Shown here in pieces: positions 8,501 to 16,070 of a DNA stretch of 25,939 nucleotides (the stretch's first letter is position 1; the number at the start of each line of letters is the position of its first letter). Below the pieces are notes generated by a model. That model did not search any database. It was not told the origin of the DNA and saw only the letters and a program-made list of their open reading frames with translations. Source of the stretch: a virus; the IMG/VR virus record IMGVR_UViG_3300024432_000061, positions 1-25,939 of that record; one strand, written 5' to 3'. Both the position numbers and the translations under genes were made by a program.

Positions 8501-9309
8501 GCTATTTCGGATTTTAGGGTGTAGCTGGTAACTACATTCCCAACCCCCCACGTTCCTCCGTTGTCGGCTGAGATAGAGTAATATATATTAGTCAAGTCTC
8601 CGCCTGCGGTGGCCTCTACATAATCAAACCATAACCAGATGTCTCCGGAAGCAAGTAAGATTAATGAGGGATTGCGCTTTTCCTTTGTATCATCCAAACC
8701 TCCAACCGCCATTTCAGCCTCACCGGCCCATGAAGTGAAATCGGCGCTGGTACGTTTATAGAAATGATAATGGCTGTCACCAGCTACAAATTTAGTATAA
8801 ACAACTATATAACTATTCGTAGTAATAGTTAGTACCCATGGATCGCCGGTAGTGAGAGTATTGGCCCAATTTGCAATCTCTCCATCAGAGACAGCGACCC
8901 CTTGTTTAGTAATAATACGGTATTTTAATCTATATAAAGTATTGCCCGTGTCGTTAATTAAATACACCATCCCGATATTACCGTTGGTCAACTCACATAG
9001 AGACAAACCGGAAAAATCATCAGTGCCTATATTTATATCAACATACGACCATTCATTTCGGGCGGTATCGGTAAAATAGTATTTGATCAAATAGGCTCCG
9101 GCCTCAGCGCCATATCTAAAACCAAGACATAACCTGCCATCAGAATGTGCTATTGCGGAGGGATGCTTTTCATCAATTGTATTGTCTGTGAGGAGTTGAC
9201 CTGCTAAAGGAATGTCAGTGCCTTGGGGAAGTGATTTGATCTCAACTATAGGGCGGCGGCTTGCACTTTCTTGAGCTGTATTTAAGGTAGCATCAAGACT
9301 AAGAGACAT
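5560..9309 (-). CDS. Giant tail hub/tip protein with N-terminal beta-propeller-like region
   Basis: 1249 residues. The N-terminal ~30-270 resembles a sialidase/BNR propeller: repeated short strands and a clear Asp-box, SADNGGTWG (about residue 245). Residues ~270-740 keep propeller-like blades (CFDSVNRKLYVTNVYSGG, HTQIDLTNNKLWVCMI) without a clean family name. From ~760 a tail-hub type domain follows (LTPYLTREDEISFERSIDG, RLEFTLAAGHLFDPYN, WQKMGTVVVAEARLRYERGE), as in siphovirus hub or gp37-like proteins; the C-terminal ~200 residues mix hydrophobic segments with an RRRIRI stretch. No complete set of sialidase catalytic residues was identified, so glycan binding is more likely than hydrolysis. 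It starts one base after the previous stop (TGATATG). Confidence 0.75.
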   Translation of the reverse strand: MSLSLDATLNTAQESASRRPIVEIKSLPQGTDIPLAGQLLTDNTIDEKHPSAIAHSDGRLCLGFRYGAEAGAYLIKYYFTDTARNEWSYVDINIGTDDFSGLSLCELTNGNIGMVYLINDTGNTLYRLKYRIITKQGVAVSDGEIANWANTLTTGDPWVLTITTNSYIVVYTKFVAGDSHYHFYKRTSADFTSWAGEAEMAVGGLDDTKEKRNPSLILLASGDIWLWFDYVEATAGGDLTNIYYSISADNGGTWGVGNVVTSYTLKSEIANHAVSVQKVADEQYLLFTRKISALQMDDSETNWLSGDTPGNMCFDSVNRKLYVTNVYSGGGYKKFQCIVKIDIDTWTVDDCWDVSTAPAFSSDAFSATQHVWWHRDKGERYLIPIANRNIAPCRCIGLLNADADTITHYYFDTNTGWGVTKNVTWTSPSNNTEITHTQIDLTNNKLWVCMIDNHYTARRIFIGYLDLTEGAEPYTFTEVINELNTITEHEATGVGKSADGYFEVRPEDDLIILSGGFQNTIFDGFMRIWTLSTTALWKYYNHGLFSSFPYYGINRFVYYGGKIYGAMNYTSSYSQEDYRGIVEIDLSNDTFIYHRPSYASINDYDFYDFCLGEPNKIICAHFGYGIAIYNIGNDSWILHSNTNIPGLTSSGENDFWHCLYDDVNDLIFGGHGDSTGSAWQGVVMFSIHGSMRQTAYTVGTKSGASWNWSSIAALVQGYRDYEAVGWVDPGDSGSMYVFWTSENVDGTEHSIKWGKDGSTLDLTPYLTREDEISFERSIDGTPSRLEFTLAAGHLFDPYNKNSLFSPYVKKGRKITLRFGEIISSSEYWQKMGTVVVAEARLRYERGEYTNISVIAEDERIIWEKNHIYATEYYEAFPETIISDVLQTWAAIDSGDISISNFDNRVQIEHQWIETELFEVINQICDRFGYYIRFDVDHVAECKRIHYDNSVDHTYTAANKIISHEPDDRHSNFINKVTVMGQERSWTDVTFGEERVGELHGTTGWWGAKKDYRVYYSPDASRRCKNPRLNVLETANSIAFKMAGSISESISAQDTVTFKHCTVTVKAPNLIPALVGGLVALAATYDIGNVETGRMTISFGRILTNLSLSFVLSILCSIGNFQYEIYALPMGKIRRSIQASADDTEAQAETGCVIEKKLEDPLCYSQSDCAVVANHELMVVKYQRRRIRITKIAHLQDEDGDTIQIVHPHTGLSLKIFIVNLIRRYKKASGANTNDGYFYDHIIGWVVSEL

Positions 9310-9310
9310 A

Positions 9311-9682
9311 TCATGTTACCTCGCTCATTATGAGTAAGTCTAATTGACAGTTAATTCTATTATAATTTGCCGAGGATTCCTGCGATATCCAGTATTCCCC
9401 GGTTAAGTTTAATACTTCGACATTATAGTTAACGGTAGATCCATGAAGTTTAGGCTGCCAGACAACCTGTACGTCTGACTGATAAACTGCATCTAAGGCA
9501 TCAAACATAGTGGAGGGCATTGCGTTCCACTTAAGAGGTATGGTTTTACCTACAATTGCCGTCCCCCATGAAAAATATTGAACGGACGAATATGTTTGCA
9601 CATGAGCGTTAATTTTATCCCCCTTCAGCATTTTCATACTTCCGGGATCAAGCGCAAATGTAGTTGTGGATAATACCATCAT
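9311..9682 (-). CDS. Minor tail protein between tape measure and hub
   Basis: 123 residues, beta-rich (VQYFSWGTAIVGKTIPLKW, VVWQPKLHGSTVNYNVEVL), acidic end. It starts inside the tape-measure stop (TAATG arrangement at 9682), so translation is coupled. In siphoviruses this slot holds lambda gpM/gpL-like or distal-tail proteins; the length is near gpM, but I cannot assign a family. Two adjacent ATG codons are possible starts. Confidence 0.65.
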   Translation of the reverse strand: MMVLSTTTFALDPGSMKMLKGDKINAHVQTYSSVQYFSWGTAIVGKTIPLKWNAMPSTMFDALDAVYQSDVQVVWQPKLHGSTVNYNVEVLNLTGEYWISQESSANYNRINCQLDLLIMSEVT

Positions 9683-12012
9683 TACATATACCTCCTAACT
9701 ACCCGTTCGGTTGCCTCTTCTATTTCCGAGCGCAAGTCGGAACTTAGTCGTGGATTACGCTCCGCAATGGTAACAGGCACTACTATTGAAACACTTCCCT
9801 TGCCTACTTTTTCTTTTGATGTAACCTCTTCGCCAACTTCCATAATAACCCGCCTTTCGTTAGCTTTTAGGCCCTTATGAAGCCTAGGGGCATGATCATA
9901 ATAAGCTTGGGGTATCATGCGCCGCCGCCCCACAAGGCCGCCTTTATGAGCTGCCATCGTAGGGGATGGAGGCGGAGCGGTAGTGGTGCCAGGGGAAGAT
10001 ATACCTTCTAAAAGAACATCCGCCATAGGCCTTATAAGTGCTCGCCTTAGAGTAATCCTCATTAGCTCGGTAATAATATAATCAACCATATCTTTGAAGC
10101 TTGCCTTTCCGGTTTTAATGAAATCAATTATTTGATCTTCAAGTTTTCTAAATACATTGACTATAAGGTCCCCTGTTTGCTGTCCAATATTAGCCAGTTC
10201 GTCTACATATGTTCTTAAGGCTGTTTGCATTCCGTATATAGCCGAGGTATTTTGCTTTACAATGTTTTCTTGATCAATCATCTGCTTCTTTAATTTCTCC
10301 ATAACTTCCACTTCTTCCATGTAAAGGCTTATTTGTTCCTCGGTACCTTGTTTCATGGTACCGAGATATCTATCTCTAAGACTATATTCTTTTTTTAACA
10401 GCTCAAGCCTTTTTTTAGCTATAGTAACTTGACTGTACATGTTTTGTGCAATATCTTTTTCCATCCCGGCAATATCAAGACTTAATCCGCTTATTTCCCG
10501 CTGTTGAGCTATGATATTATATTGTGAGGCAAGGTCCTGTATGCTCTTTGCATATTCAAGGGCATTAATCTTGCCTTTTTCAAATACGGAGATAGAGTCT
10601 TTTAATAATTGATCCAGCCTATCTTGCTCAGGGATAAGCGCTTGCAAAGAATCCTTTACATTGGTCAACGCCCTGTTCTCTTCACCAAGCTTTAGGATTA
10701 TATCAGCTTGATGCTGGAAATTCTTTTGTTTAATAGCGCCGGTCTTTTCGTCCAGCTCGAAACCTGCACGTTTAAGATGATTGTATACATCTTGCTGTTC
10801 ATTAGTGAGGGTGAGAATATAGGCCTCGCTCTTAAGAGTGGCAATATAATCCTTAAGCTTATTTCTAAAGTTATCCATTTGTGTAGATATAACGTCTAAA
10901 GGTTTTTTATCCTTAATATCTATCACAATCTTAACCGGTTCGCTTAATTTCTTAAGCGCCTCATTTATATTATCCAATACCGCCATAACTTCATCCTCAG
11001 CCTTAAAATCCGGATCAATGCTAATAGTAGGTATTTCAAAGGCAAACTTTTTTTGTAAAAAAGCGCCTAGTTTACTTTCCTTTATCTCTTCAACAAGGCT
11101 GTTATATAGTTTTGTAATCCTTATTATTCCGGCCTCAAGGACAACAAATTCAAGCTTGGCAATAGCAGTTAGCCCCAAAAAAGACAGGGCTATTGCCTTA
11201 GTTATGGAGCCTATCGCTTCACCCAATATACGCGCCTTTTCAGACTGCTTAAATAGCATTTTCAATGCCTCTGCCATTTGTATCAAGTCTTCGGACATTC
11301 CGGAAATTACTTGTCGCATAGTTCCTACGCCGATAGATTTCAAGTCCTTGAAACTCATTTTAAGCTTCTCAATTTTTTCACCAACCTCATCTTTAAAGGT
11401 AAGGCCTAACTTCTCAGCTAGAGTGATCCAGTCCTCAAGCACACCTCTTCCTCTGCTAAGCATAGTTACCAATTCCAGCCCACCACCAGTAGCGCCTGCG
11501 CTTGTAGCAAAAAGCTTAGTCGCATAATAGGCTTTAAGCGCACCGTCTTCAATTCCTTTAAATCTATCCGAGATATCAAAGAAGACTTCCTTGAGAGGCC
11601 TCATTGTTCCATCCATGTTTTGAAAATCAATAGTTAAGTCTTTGAATATTTTTGCAGCTTCCCCGCCCTTTGTTTGTGCCAAACTCATCTGAGTCGATAA
11701 TTTCCGGAAGCCTATCTCTAAATGCTTCAGCTTTAAATCAAGCTTATCTGCGATATAGGCAAAACCTGCGAAGTCCTCCGTAGCCATCCCTACGCCCTCC
11801 GCAAGGCGCTTGATTTTATACATAGTTTTAACTGTTTGCTGACCCATGTGGTAAATTTCACGTATCCCCATGCCAAGGCCTACAATTTGTAAACTTTTTT
11901 TAACTACTTTACCAAAAGAACCAACCTTATCAATCAGATGGTCGAAGTCTCCGGATATCTTAGCTATATCTGATGCAACACTGACATATAAGGACCCTAC
12001 TTTAAGTGGCAT
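9682..12012 (-). CDS. Tail tape measure protein
   Basis: 776 residues. The N-terminal part (KVGSLYVSVASDIAKISGDF, then a Gly-rich hydrophobic turn and a helix with RLAEGVGMATEDFAGF) is characteristic of tape measures. Residues ~250-310 are hydrophobic and helical (ALSFLGLTAIAKLEFVVLEA). Residues ~390-600 are coiled coil. The C-terminal region (TGKASFKDMVDYIITELMRI) matches the lambda gpH-type C-terminal domain. At about 1.5 angstroms per residue the tail would be roughly 115 nm. SD AGAGG precedes ATG, just after the stop of the frameshifted chaperone (12021), the usual G-GT-H order. Confidence 0.9.
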   Translation of the reverse strand: MPLKVGSLYVSVASDIAKISGDFDHLIDKVGSFGKVVKKSLQIVGLGMGIREIYHMGQQTVKTMYKIKRLAEGVGMATEDFAGFAYIADKLDLKLKHLEIGFRKLSTQMSLAQTKGGEAAKIFKDLTIDFQNMDGTMRPLKEVFFDISDRFKGIEDGALKAYYATKLFATSAGATGGGLELVTMLSRGRGVLEDWITLAEKLGLTFKDEVGEKIEKLKMSFKDLKSIGVGTMRQVISGMSEDLIQMAEALKMLFKQSEKARILGEAIGSITKAIALSFLGLTAIAKLEFVVLEAGIIRITKLYNSLVEEIKESKLGAFLQKKFAFEIPTISIDPDFKAEDEVMAVLDNINEALKKLSEPVKIVIDIKDKKPLDVISTQMDNFRNKLKDYIATLKSEAYILTLTNEQQDVYNHLKRAGFELDEKTGAIKQKNFQHQADIILKLGEENRALTNVKDSLQALIPEQDRLDQLLKDSISVFEKGKINALEYAKSIQDLASQYNIIAQQREISGLSLDIAGMEKDIAQNMYSQVTIAKKRLELLKKEYSLRDRYLGTMKQGTEEQISLYMEEVEVMEKLKKQMIDQENIVKQNTSAIYGMQTALRTYVDELANIGQQTGDLIVNVFRKLEDQIIDFIKTGKASFKDMVDYIITELMRITLRRALIRPMADVLLEGISSPGTTTAPPPSPTMAAHKGGLVGRRRMIPQAYYDHAPRLHKGLKANERRVIMEVGEEVTSKEKVGKGSVSIVVPVTIAERNPRLSSDLRSEIEEATERVVRRYM

Positions 12013-12020
12013 ATTTCCTC

Positions 12021-12250
12021 TTACCCATGCTGTACATTTTTTATTTTTTGTTGTGACACTATGGCCTTGAATTTAGCTTGTAAATCTTGCTTCGTCTCTT
12101 CCGGTTTTTCATCTTCAAGCATAAAAAATGCTATCCAGCCAGCGAGTTCACGGCTATCCATTTCCGATCTTAGCTGTTTAACCGTTTTTCCCAACTCACG
12201 AGCTAACCGGAAGGTGAACCTAAGCTCGAAGTTGGTGGAGATTCCCCCTT
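12021..12250 (-). CDS. gpT-like extension of tail assembly chaperone, reached by -1 frameshift
   Basis: In the -1 frame relative to the upstream chaperone gene, an open stretch runs from a TAA near 12297 to TAA at 12021-12023. It encodes FTFRLARELGKTVKQLRSEM then SRELAGWIAFFMLEDEKPEE. This matches the conserved tail-assembly protein T pattern (R-x-L-x-x-x-M-x-S-x-E-L-x-x-W) found downstream of G in lambda-like phages. It has no start codon or SD of its own. Slippage on the G run at 12244-12248 would give a G-T fusion of about 189 residues. Protein and position evidence are strong; the exact slip site is inferred. Confidence 0.8.
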
Positions 12251-12589
12251 GATTTGTTCTACTCCTTCCTTGTTCAATCCGTTTAGCTTGGATGCTGCTT
12301 TAAAAATCTTTTCCAATGCCATTCCGGACTTAGTGCTTAACTTTGCTTTATCTTTATTGGTAAATATAAGCTCGCCTTTAGCGTTAGTACAAGTCAAGAC
12401 TACGACTTCCTCCATTAAATCAACAGGGACGTCGCCGGTTGCGGCCCCTACCCGTGCAATAAATTTAGCCCGTTCATTAGCTGTCATTACCTTGACAAAG
12501 CAATACTTCCCCCATTCGCTTATTACTACTTTTTCTAAAGTAATATCATCGACATCGAGGATCTCTTTAGTTAATATTTGAGTTTCCAT
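12203..12589 (-). CDS. Tail assembly chaperone (gpG-like)
   Basis: 128 residues beginning METQILTKEILDVDDITLEK, with a strand-rich N-terminus (WGKYCFVKVMTANERAKF) and helical C-terminal half. It lies between the tail tube and tape measure, the fixed position of gpG-type chaperones that coat the tape measure during tail assembly. SD AAAGGAATTTT precedes ATG. The last 13 residues (ESPPTSSLGSPSG) are read only without frameshifting; the -1 frame continues into the T domain. Confidence 0.8.
   Translation of the reverse strand: METQILTKEILDVDDITLEKVVISEWGKYCFVKVMTANERAKFIARVGAATGDVPVDLMEEVVVLTCTNAKGELIFTNKDKAKLSTKSGMALEKIFKAASKLNGLNKEGVEQIKGESPPTSSLGSPSG
12244..12250 (-). promoter_or_regulatory. 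Putative -1 ribosomal frameshift slippery site
   Basis: On the minus strand the codons AAG-GGG-GAA form the run AAGGGGGAA. A tRNA on GGG can slip back one base onto GGG with full pairing, and the next tRNA (GAA) onto GGA with a U-G middle pair. It lies 41 bases before the zero-frame stop and inside the window where the -1 frame is open, linking the G and T reading frames. No other homopolymer run of this kind is present in the overlap. Confidence 0.6.
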
Positions 12590-12620
12590 AAAATTCCTTT
12601 CTTTAGGTTGATAATCACTA

Positions 12621-13283
12621 CTATTCGTTTATTCTTGTCGAATCGACAACCGGCCCGGTTATTTCAAGCGTAAGACTGGCGCTTATTTTATCGTCAACCG
12701 CCCCTGTGATCTGATGTAGCAGGCAATATGCCTCAAACCATGATCTTGAAGGATATGAGGTTGAGGTAATAAGGGCATCGGTAAACAATATATCAAACAA
12801 CCCTTTTCTGCGAGCCGCCCTATCATTTTTTAATCCGACTTGCCCGGCGTCCGTGGCGTTATAGTTTACCGACATGGTCAATTGCCCTTCGTCCCGCAGG
12901 CCTATCAATTTTTGCTTAGCCGTTGATTGTAAATGAGTTATATCAATTACCGCAGCCCCGCCACCGGGACCGGAAAAATCATTAACCTCTCCAATCTCTT
13001 CCATTAAATGTCCGGTAATAACGATATCAGCGGTTGCGTTTGTTGTTAATATCGGACCATAAACATTAATAGCTGTAGTCACCACTGATTTTATGGGATA
13101 AAAACCGGTATCGACTGAGGAGAATCTAATACAATGATTGGTTGTAAATCCCAAGGCGGCAAAATCAATTGTCCCCGGACAGTCAATCACGGTTGTTTGA
13201 ATATCCATTGCAGTTGCAGCCGAACTATTAACCGTAACGGTAGAGGCCCTTCTTATTCTAAGCCCTTGCGCTTCCATGGCCAT
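12621..13283 (-). CDS. Tail tube protein, paralogue 2 (with insertion)
   Basis: 220 residues. From GEVNDFSGPGGGAAVIDITH through LIGLRDEGQLTMSVNYNATD to the C-terminal SASLTLEITGPV it is highly similar to the smaller paralogue at 13551-13967, the phage lambda gpV-like / HK97-type tail tube fold. It carries about 70 extra residues near the N-terminus (STVTVNSSAATAMDIQTTVI ... VITGHLMEEI), apparently an extra beta domain that could decorate the tube. Strong SD (AAAGGAGGTGATGTT). May form the tube or a variant ring. Confidence 0.8.
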   Translation of the reverse strand: MAMEAQGLRIRRASTVTVNSSAATAMDIQTTVIDCPGTIDFAALGFTTNHCIRFSSVDTGFYPIKSVVTTAINVYGPILTTNATADIVITGHLMEEIGEVNDFSGPGGGAAVIDITHLQSTAKQKLIGLRDEGQLTMSVNYNATDAGQVGLKNDRAARRKGLFDILFTDALITSTSYPSRSWFEAYCLLHQITGAVDDKISASLTLEITGPVVDSTRINE

Positions 13284-13322
13284 AACATCACCTCCTTTGT
13301 TAATTATTTAAAAACTCATTAT

Positions 13323-13538
13323 TTATTTAATATTAATTATCGCCAAAGACCTTTGACTAAACTTAAGCTTAACCAACTCTGTGCCAAAGCCGAGATTATT
13401 TAGCTTCCGTATAGTTTTATTTGCTTTCCCTAGGTCAAGTCTAGTTGCTAAAAGAGGATCGCTAACACAATAAGGCTGATCCCTTATAAATTTTATAAAA
13501 TATCCACTCCCGCTTTTGACAATAAACAGACGTACCAT
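13323..13538 (-). CDS. Small hypothetical protein between tail tube paralogues
   Basis: 71 residues, basic (MVRLFIVKSGSGYFIKFIRD ... LVKLKFSQRSLAIINIK), no family recognised. It sits between the two tail tube genes. A purine run (AAAAAAGG) abuts the ATG with almost no spacing, so the start is uncertain. It does not resemble structural proteins and may be a moron-like insertion between duplicated tail tube genes. Confidence 0.5.
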   Translation of the reverse strand: MVRLFIVKSGSGYFIKFIRDQPYCVSDPLLATRLDLGKANKTIRKLNNLGFGTELVKLKFSQRSLAIINIK

Positions 13539-13550
13539 CCTTTTTTATAT

Positions 13551-13967
13551 CTAGGCCGTTGTGTGTGTCACAGCGCCATCAATCTCTAAAGTAATACTGG
13601 CGGCTATACTATCGTCAACAGCTCCCGTTACCTGGTACAAGAGACAATAGGCATCGAATACGGCACAATTAGTTGCCGCATCATTAAACTTTATCAGAGC
13701 TTTTCTTTTGGTGCGTGTAGCCCTATCGCTTTTTAATGCTATTTGCCCGACATCCGTGGCGTTAAAATTGACCGACATGGTTAATTGCCCCTCGTCCCGG
13801 AGACCTATCAATTTTTCTTTAGCGGTTGACTGTAAATGAGTTACATCAATTACAGCAGCCCCGCCGCCCGGCCCTGAAAAATCCTTTACCTCTCCTATCT
13901 CTTGGGCTGACGAGACAGCGGTGCTCGTAGACCAAAAAAATCTAGTTCCCTGAGCTTCAATAGCCAT
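13551..13967 (-). CDS. Tail tube (major tail) protein, paralogue 1
   Basis: 138 residues starting MAIEAQGTRFFWSTSTAVSS, then EIGEVKDFSGPGGGAAVIDV and LIGLRDEGQLTMSVNFNATD. The order (after tail-completion genes, before chaperone and tape measure), size and Gly-rich pattern fit siphovirus tail tube proteins. SD AAGGAGGAAAT precedes ATG. It is probably the main tube subunit; the larger paralogue follows 71 codons later. Confidence 0.85.
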   Translation of the reverse strand: MAIEAQGTRFFWSTSTAVSSAQEIGEVKDFSGPGGGAAVIDVTHLQSTAKEKLIGLRDEGQLTMSVNFNATDVGQIALKSDRATRTKRKALIKFNDAATNCAVFDAYCLLYQVTGAVDDSIAASITLEIDGAVTHTTA

Positions 13968-13976
13968 ATTTCCTCC

Positions 13977-14351
13977 TTACTCCCGATTCCAGATCGAGAA
14001 CTCTAAGGTTCTTATGAATTGGTTTAATTCATCATCAAAGTCATCAATCGGTGAACTAAACGTCTGTGCAGAGAATTCAACAGAGCTACTCATTGCCTCT
14101 ATTACAGCCTCGCCTATTACCCTTCGGCTGTCAATATCCGAGGTATAGATATTGACATTATAATGGCCGTTCTCTAAACCCGCATATCCTCCCAAGTGAA
14201 CTACCCTATGTCCGCCGGTTCGCTGGTAATCAATTGCGGGCAGGCTGTCATCCTGGTTGCGATGATCCGGATTAATATTCGCAGTGCTGACCTTTGTATT
14301 AATAACCGTGCTAGTTGTCAAGACCTTAAATAGTTTTTCTTCAATGGACAC
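13977..14351 (-). CDS. Tail completion/terminator protein (DUF3168, gp17-like; GTG start)
   Basis: 124 residues. The pattern SIEEKLFKVLTTSTVINTKV, DDSLPAIDYQRTGGHRVVHL, YNVNIYTSDIDSRRVIGEAV is typical of DUF3168 proteins that cap the tail tube at the head-tail joint. The start is GTG at 14351, overlapping the previous stop by 11 bases, with AAGGA upstream. Confidence 0.75.
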   Translation of the reverse strand: MSIEEKLFKVLTTSTVINTKVSTANINPDHRNQDDSLPAIDYQRTGGHRVVHLGGYAGLENGHYNVNIYTSDIDSRRVIGEAVIEAMSSSVEFSAQTFSSPIDDFDDELNQFIRTLEFSIWNRE

Positions 14352-14862
14352 TAGGCCGTTCCTTTAACTCAACAAAGTTTTTATACTTTTTTTGCATTTC
14401 TCTTAATGCTTGACGCCAAGTTTTATCAAAGGCCAATTTCAACCATGGCTTTGCCCTGGCTCCGGGATGTTGCACTTTAACTCCAAGGAAAATACCTTCT
14501 TTTGTTCTTAAAATCTTCTTTCGTTTTACTTTGATTTCGTGCGGAGCTGTGCCGAACTCCACCAGCCGTCCATACCAGCCGTCATACTTGGCTCGTTTAC
14601 CTACCGTATTGCCGACTAGATAAACAAACCTAGTTTTAGGAACTTTACGAAATCTCCGAATCGCAATACTTTTTAGCAAGATACCCCTTTTGACCGGTAC
14701 GGTTTTTCTCGCAGCTTTCGCAAAAACCAGCGCCCCCTTTTTTGTCATAGCAATCGCCCCATCTGTTTGAGCGATAGCGCTAATTTTTTTTAGCCGGTCG
14801 CTTAAAGCCTTTAACCCTTCAACTTTAATAGTAATTCTATAGCCCGGAAAGCTTTGAATCAT
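14341..14862 (-). CDS. HK97 gp10-family head-tail/tail-completion protein
   Basis: 173 residues, basic. Recognisable features: VEGLKALSDRLKKISA, AARKTVPVKRGILLKSI, VGKRAKYDGWYGRLVEFGTA and PGARAKPWLKLAFD, the gp10-like pattern (V-P-V-[KD]-[ST]-G-x-L...Y-x-x-x-V-E-F-G-[TS]...P-x-P-[FW]-[LM]). It works in joining the tail to the head. It sits between the adaptor and DUF3168 genes as expected. Confidence 0.85.
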   Translation of the reverse strand: MIQSFPGYRITIKVEGLKALSDRLKKISAIAQTDGAIAMTKKGALVFAKAARKTVPVKRGILLKSIAIRRFRKVPKTRFVYLVGNTVGKRAKYDGWYGRLVEFGTAPHEIKVKRKKILRTKEGIFLGVKVQHPGARAKPWLKLAFDKTWRQALREMQKKYKNFVELKERPSVH

Positions 14863-14871
14863 AATAATTTA

Positions 14872-15195
14872 TTATTCCAAATTTCTACCTAAAATTAACA
14901 AATCGGTGTGCGCGTAATCGACATCTATAAGCCCCTGGATTTCAAATATATTACCATCGCATGCAATCACTTGTTTTGTATTGATCACAGAGGTATAGCG
15001 TGCTGTGAACTTCATATCCACATCGTAATATCTCTGGTTCTGTAGGAATATTTCTTTACCTTCAACCGGTTCAACCTTTGCCCAAAGATTTTCAATTGTT
15101 GTGGTATAGGTAAATATTTTCCCGCCGTCTGTGCTTCTCGCTGTACTTTTCGGGGAAAGAACATTGATTAAATTATCGAGCTCACCGGCATTCAT
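14872..15195 (-). CDS. Head-tail adaptor (head closure) protein
   Basis: 107 residues. N-terminus MNAGELDNLINVLSPKSTAR, then NLWAKVEPVEGKEIFLQNQR and KFTARYTSVINTKQVI, the SPP1 gp16-like head-tail joining pattern (W-A-x-V-x-P...E...A-R-Y). SD AAGGATAAAAAA precedes ATG. Confidence 0.8.
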   Translation of the reverse strand: MNAGELDNLINVLSPKSTARSTDGGKIFTYTTTIENLWAKVEPVEGKEIFLQNQRYYDVDMKFTARYTSVINTKQVIACDGNIFEIQGLIDVDYAHTDLLILGRNLE

Positions 15196-15222
15196 TTTTT
15201 TATCCTTGTTTTTATGGAACGC

Positions 15223-15822
15223 TTATAGATCGTAGATTATATAATCATCCACCAAACCATCAATAAAATCTCTGCGTAAATTTTGCAGTCTGTCGCCTTC
15301 GTTAATAGGGATACGATATTTATGGTAAATACCGACTTTCTCCATTAACCATAACTTGATTTCTTCAGGCGTTACGGAGGTTTGCCACCCTGATACATAG
15401 TCTACAGTTACAACATTTTTATATGTTCTCACATTTGACGGCCAGCTTGTAGAATATCCTAAATATATTCTACAAGGGACGATATTACGATCTATTTCAT
15501 AATTTGATGAATCAACAACACATGATACCCCTCCGGATGTGGGTATAAAAGAGACGGTGATATCCGTGGATACAGTGGAGAGCGGAGGGGACCGTGGAAG
15601 GACTATCTCAGAAGGGAACGAATCTAAAGATAGTCTATAATTCGTTGGTATTATTGATCTTTTTAAATAATTTTCTGCCTGACGGCTGACTGCTTTAATA
15701 TATATATTCAGTAATGCATCTTCAGCCGTGGTTTGGATTTTAAGATGGGACTTGACCTCATCAACCGAGATAGCCTCAGTAGTTCCTCTCGATGTAACCG
15801 ATAATGATCTTCCTTGAAACAT
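15223..15822 (-). CDS. Head-tail connector protein (HK97 gp6-like)
   Basis: 199 residues. VDEVKSHLKIQTTAEDALLN, IYIKAVSRQAENYLKRSIIP, LPRSPPLSTV and VDYVSGWQTSVTPEEIKLWL fit the gp6/gp15 connector family that forms a ring under the portal: a helical N-terminus, beta middle and helix. SD AAGGAACGTC precedes ATG. Confidence 0.85.
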   Translation of the reverse strand: MFQGRSLSVTSRGTTEAISVDEVKSHLKIQTTAEDALLNIYIKAVSRQAENYLKRSIIPTNYRLSLDSFPSEIVLPRSPPLSTVSTDITVSFIPTSGGVSCVVDSSNYEIDRNIVPCRIYLGYSTSWPSNVRTYKNVVTVDYVSGWQTSVTPEEIKLWLMEKVGIYHKYRIPINEGDRLQNLRRDFIDGLVDDYIIYDL

Positions 15823-15830
15823 GACGTTCC

Positions 15831-16070
15831 TTATTTTATAAACCGAGGGATAAGCTTACCGCCTGAAAAATAGGCGCAAAATCCGCCCATAAAAGCGCCA
15901 ATAAAGGTAAGAAAAGCGCTAATCCTCAATTTTTTGTTGATCTTTTTTTCAAGATGGTCAATGCGTTCATCAACACAAAGCAGATTATTGAATATTGCCG
16001 CAATTTGATCATTTGTTGATAAGTGCAAAAAAGTGTCACTCTCTATTTTTATCCCTTTTTGTCTGGGCAT
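15831..16070 (-). CDS. Small single-pass membrane protein with coiled coil
   Basis: 79 residues: a helical segment (IAAIFNNLLCVDERIDHLEK) then a hydrophobic segment (ISAFLTFIGAFMGGFCAYF) near the C-terminus. The architecture of a coiled coil then one transmembrane helix resembles phage XhlA-like or holin-accessory proteins, but no family motif is certain. Its position in the head-tail connector region is unusual for a lysis protein. It overlaps the upstream gene by 35 bases; SD GAGGT. Confidence 0.6.
   Translation of the reverse strand: MPRQKGIKIESDTFLHLSTNDQIAAIFNNLLCVDERIDHLEKKINKKLRISAFLTFIGAFMGGFCAYFSGGKLIPRFIK

Noticed and set aside
5560-9309. Active sialidase
   Set aside because: Only the Asp-box pattern is visible; no full set of catalytic Arg/Tyr/Glu residues was identified.
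11018-11527. Plus-strand frame of 169 codons
   Set aside because: Antisense to the tape measure protein, whose frame is supported by domain pattern and gene order.
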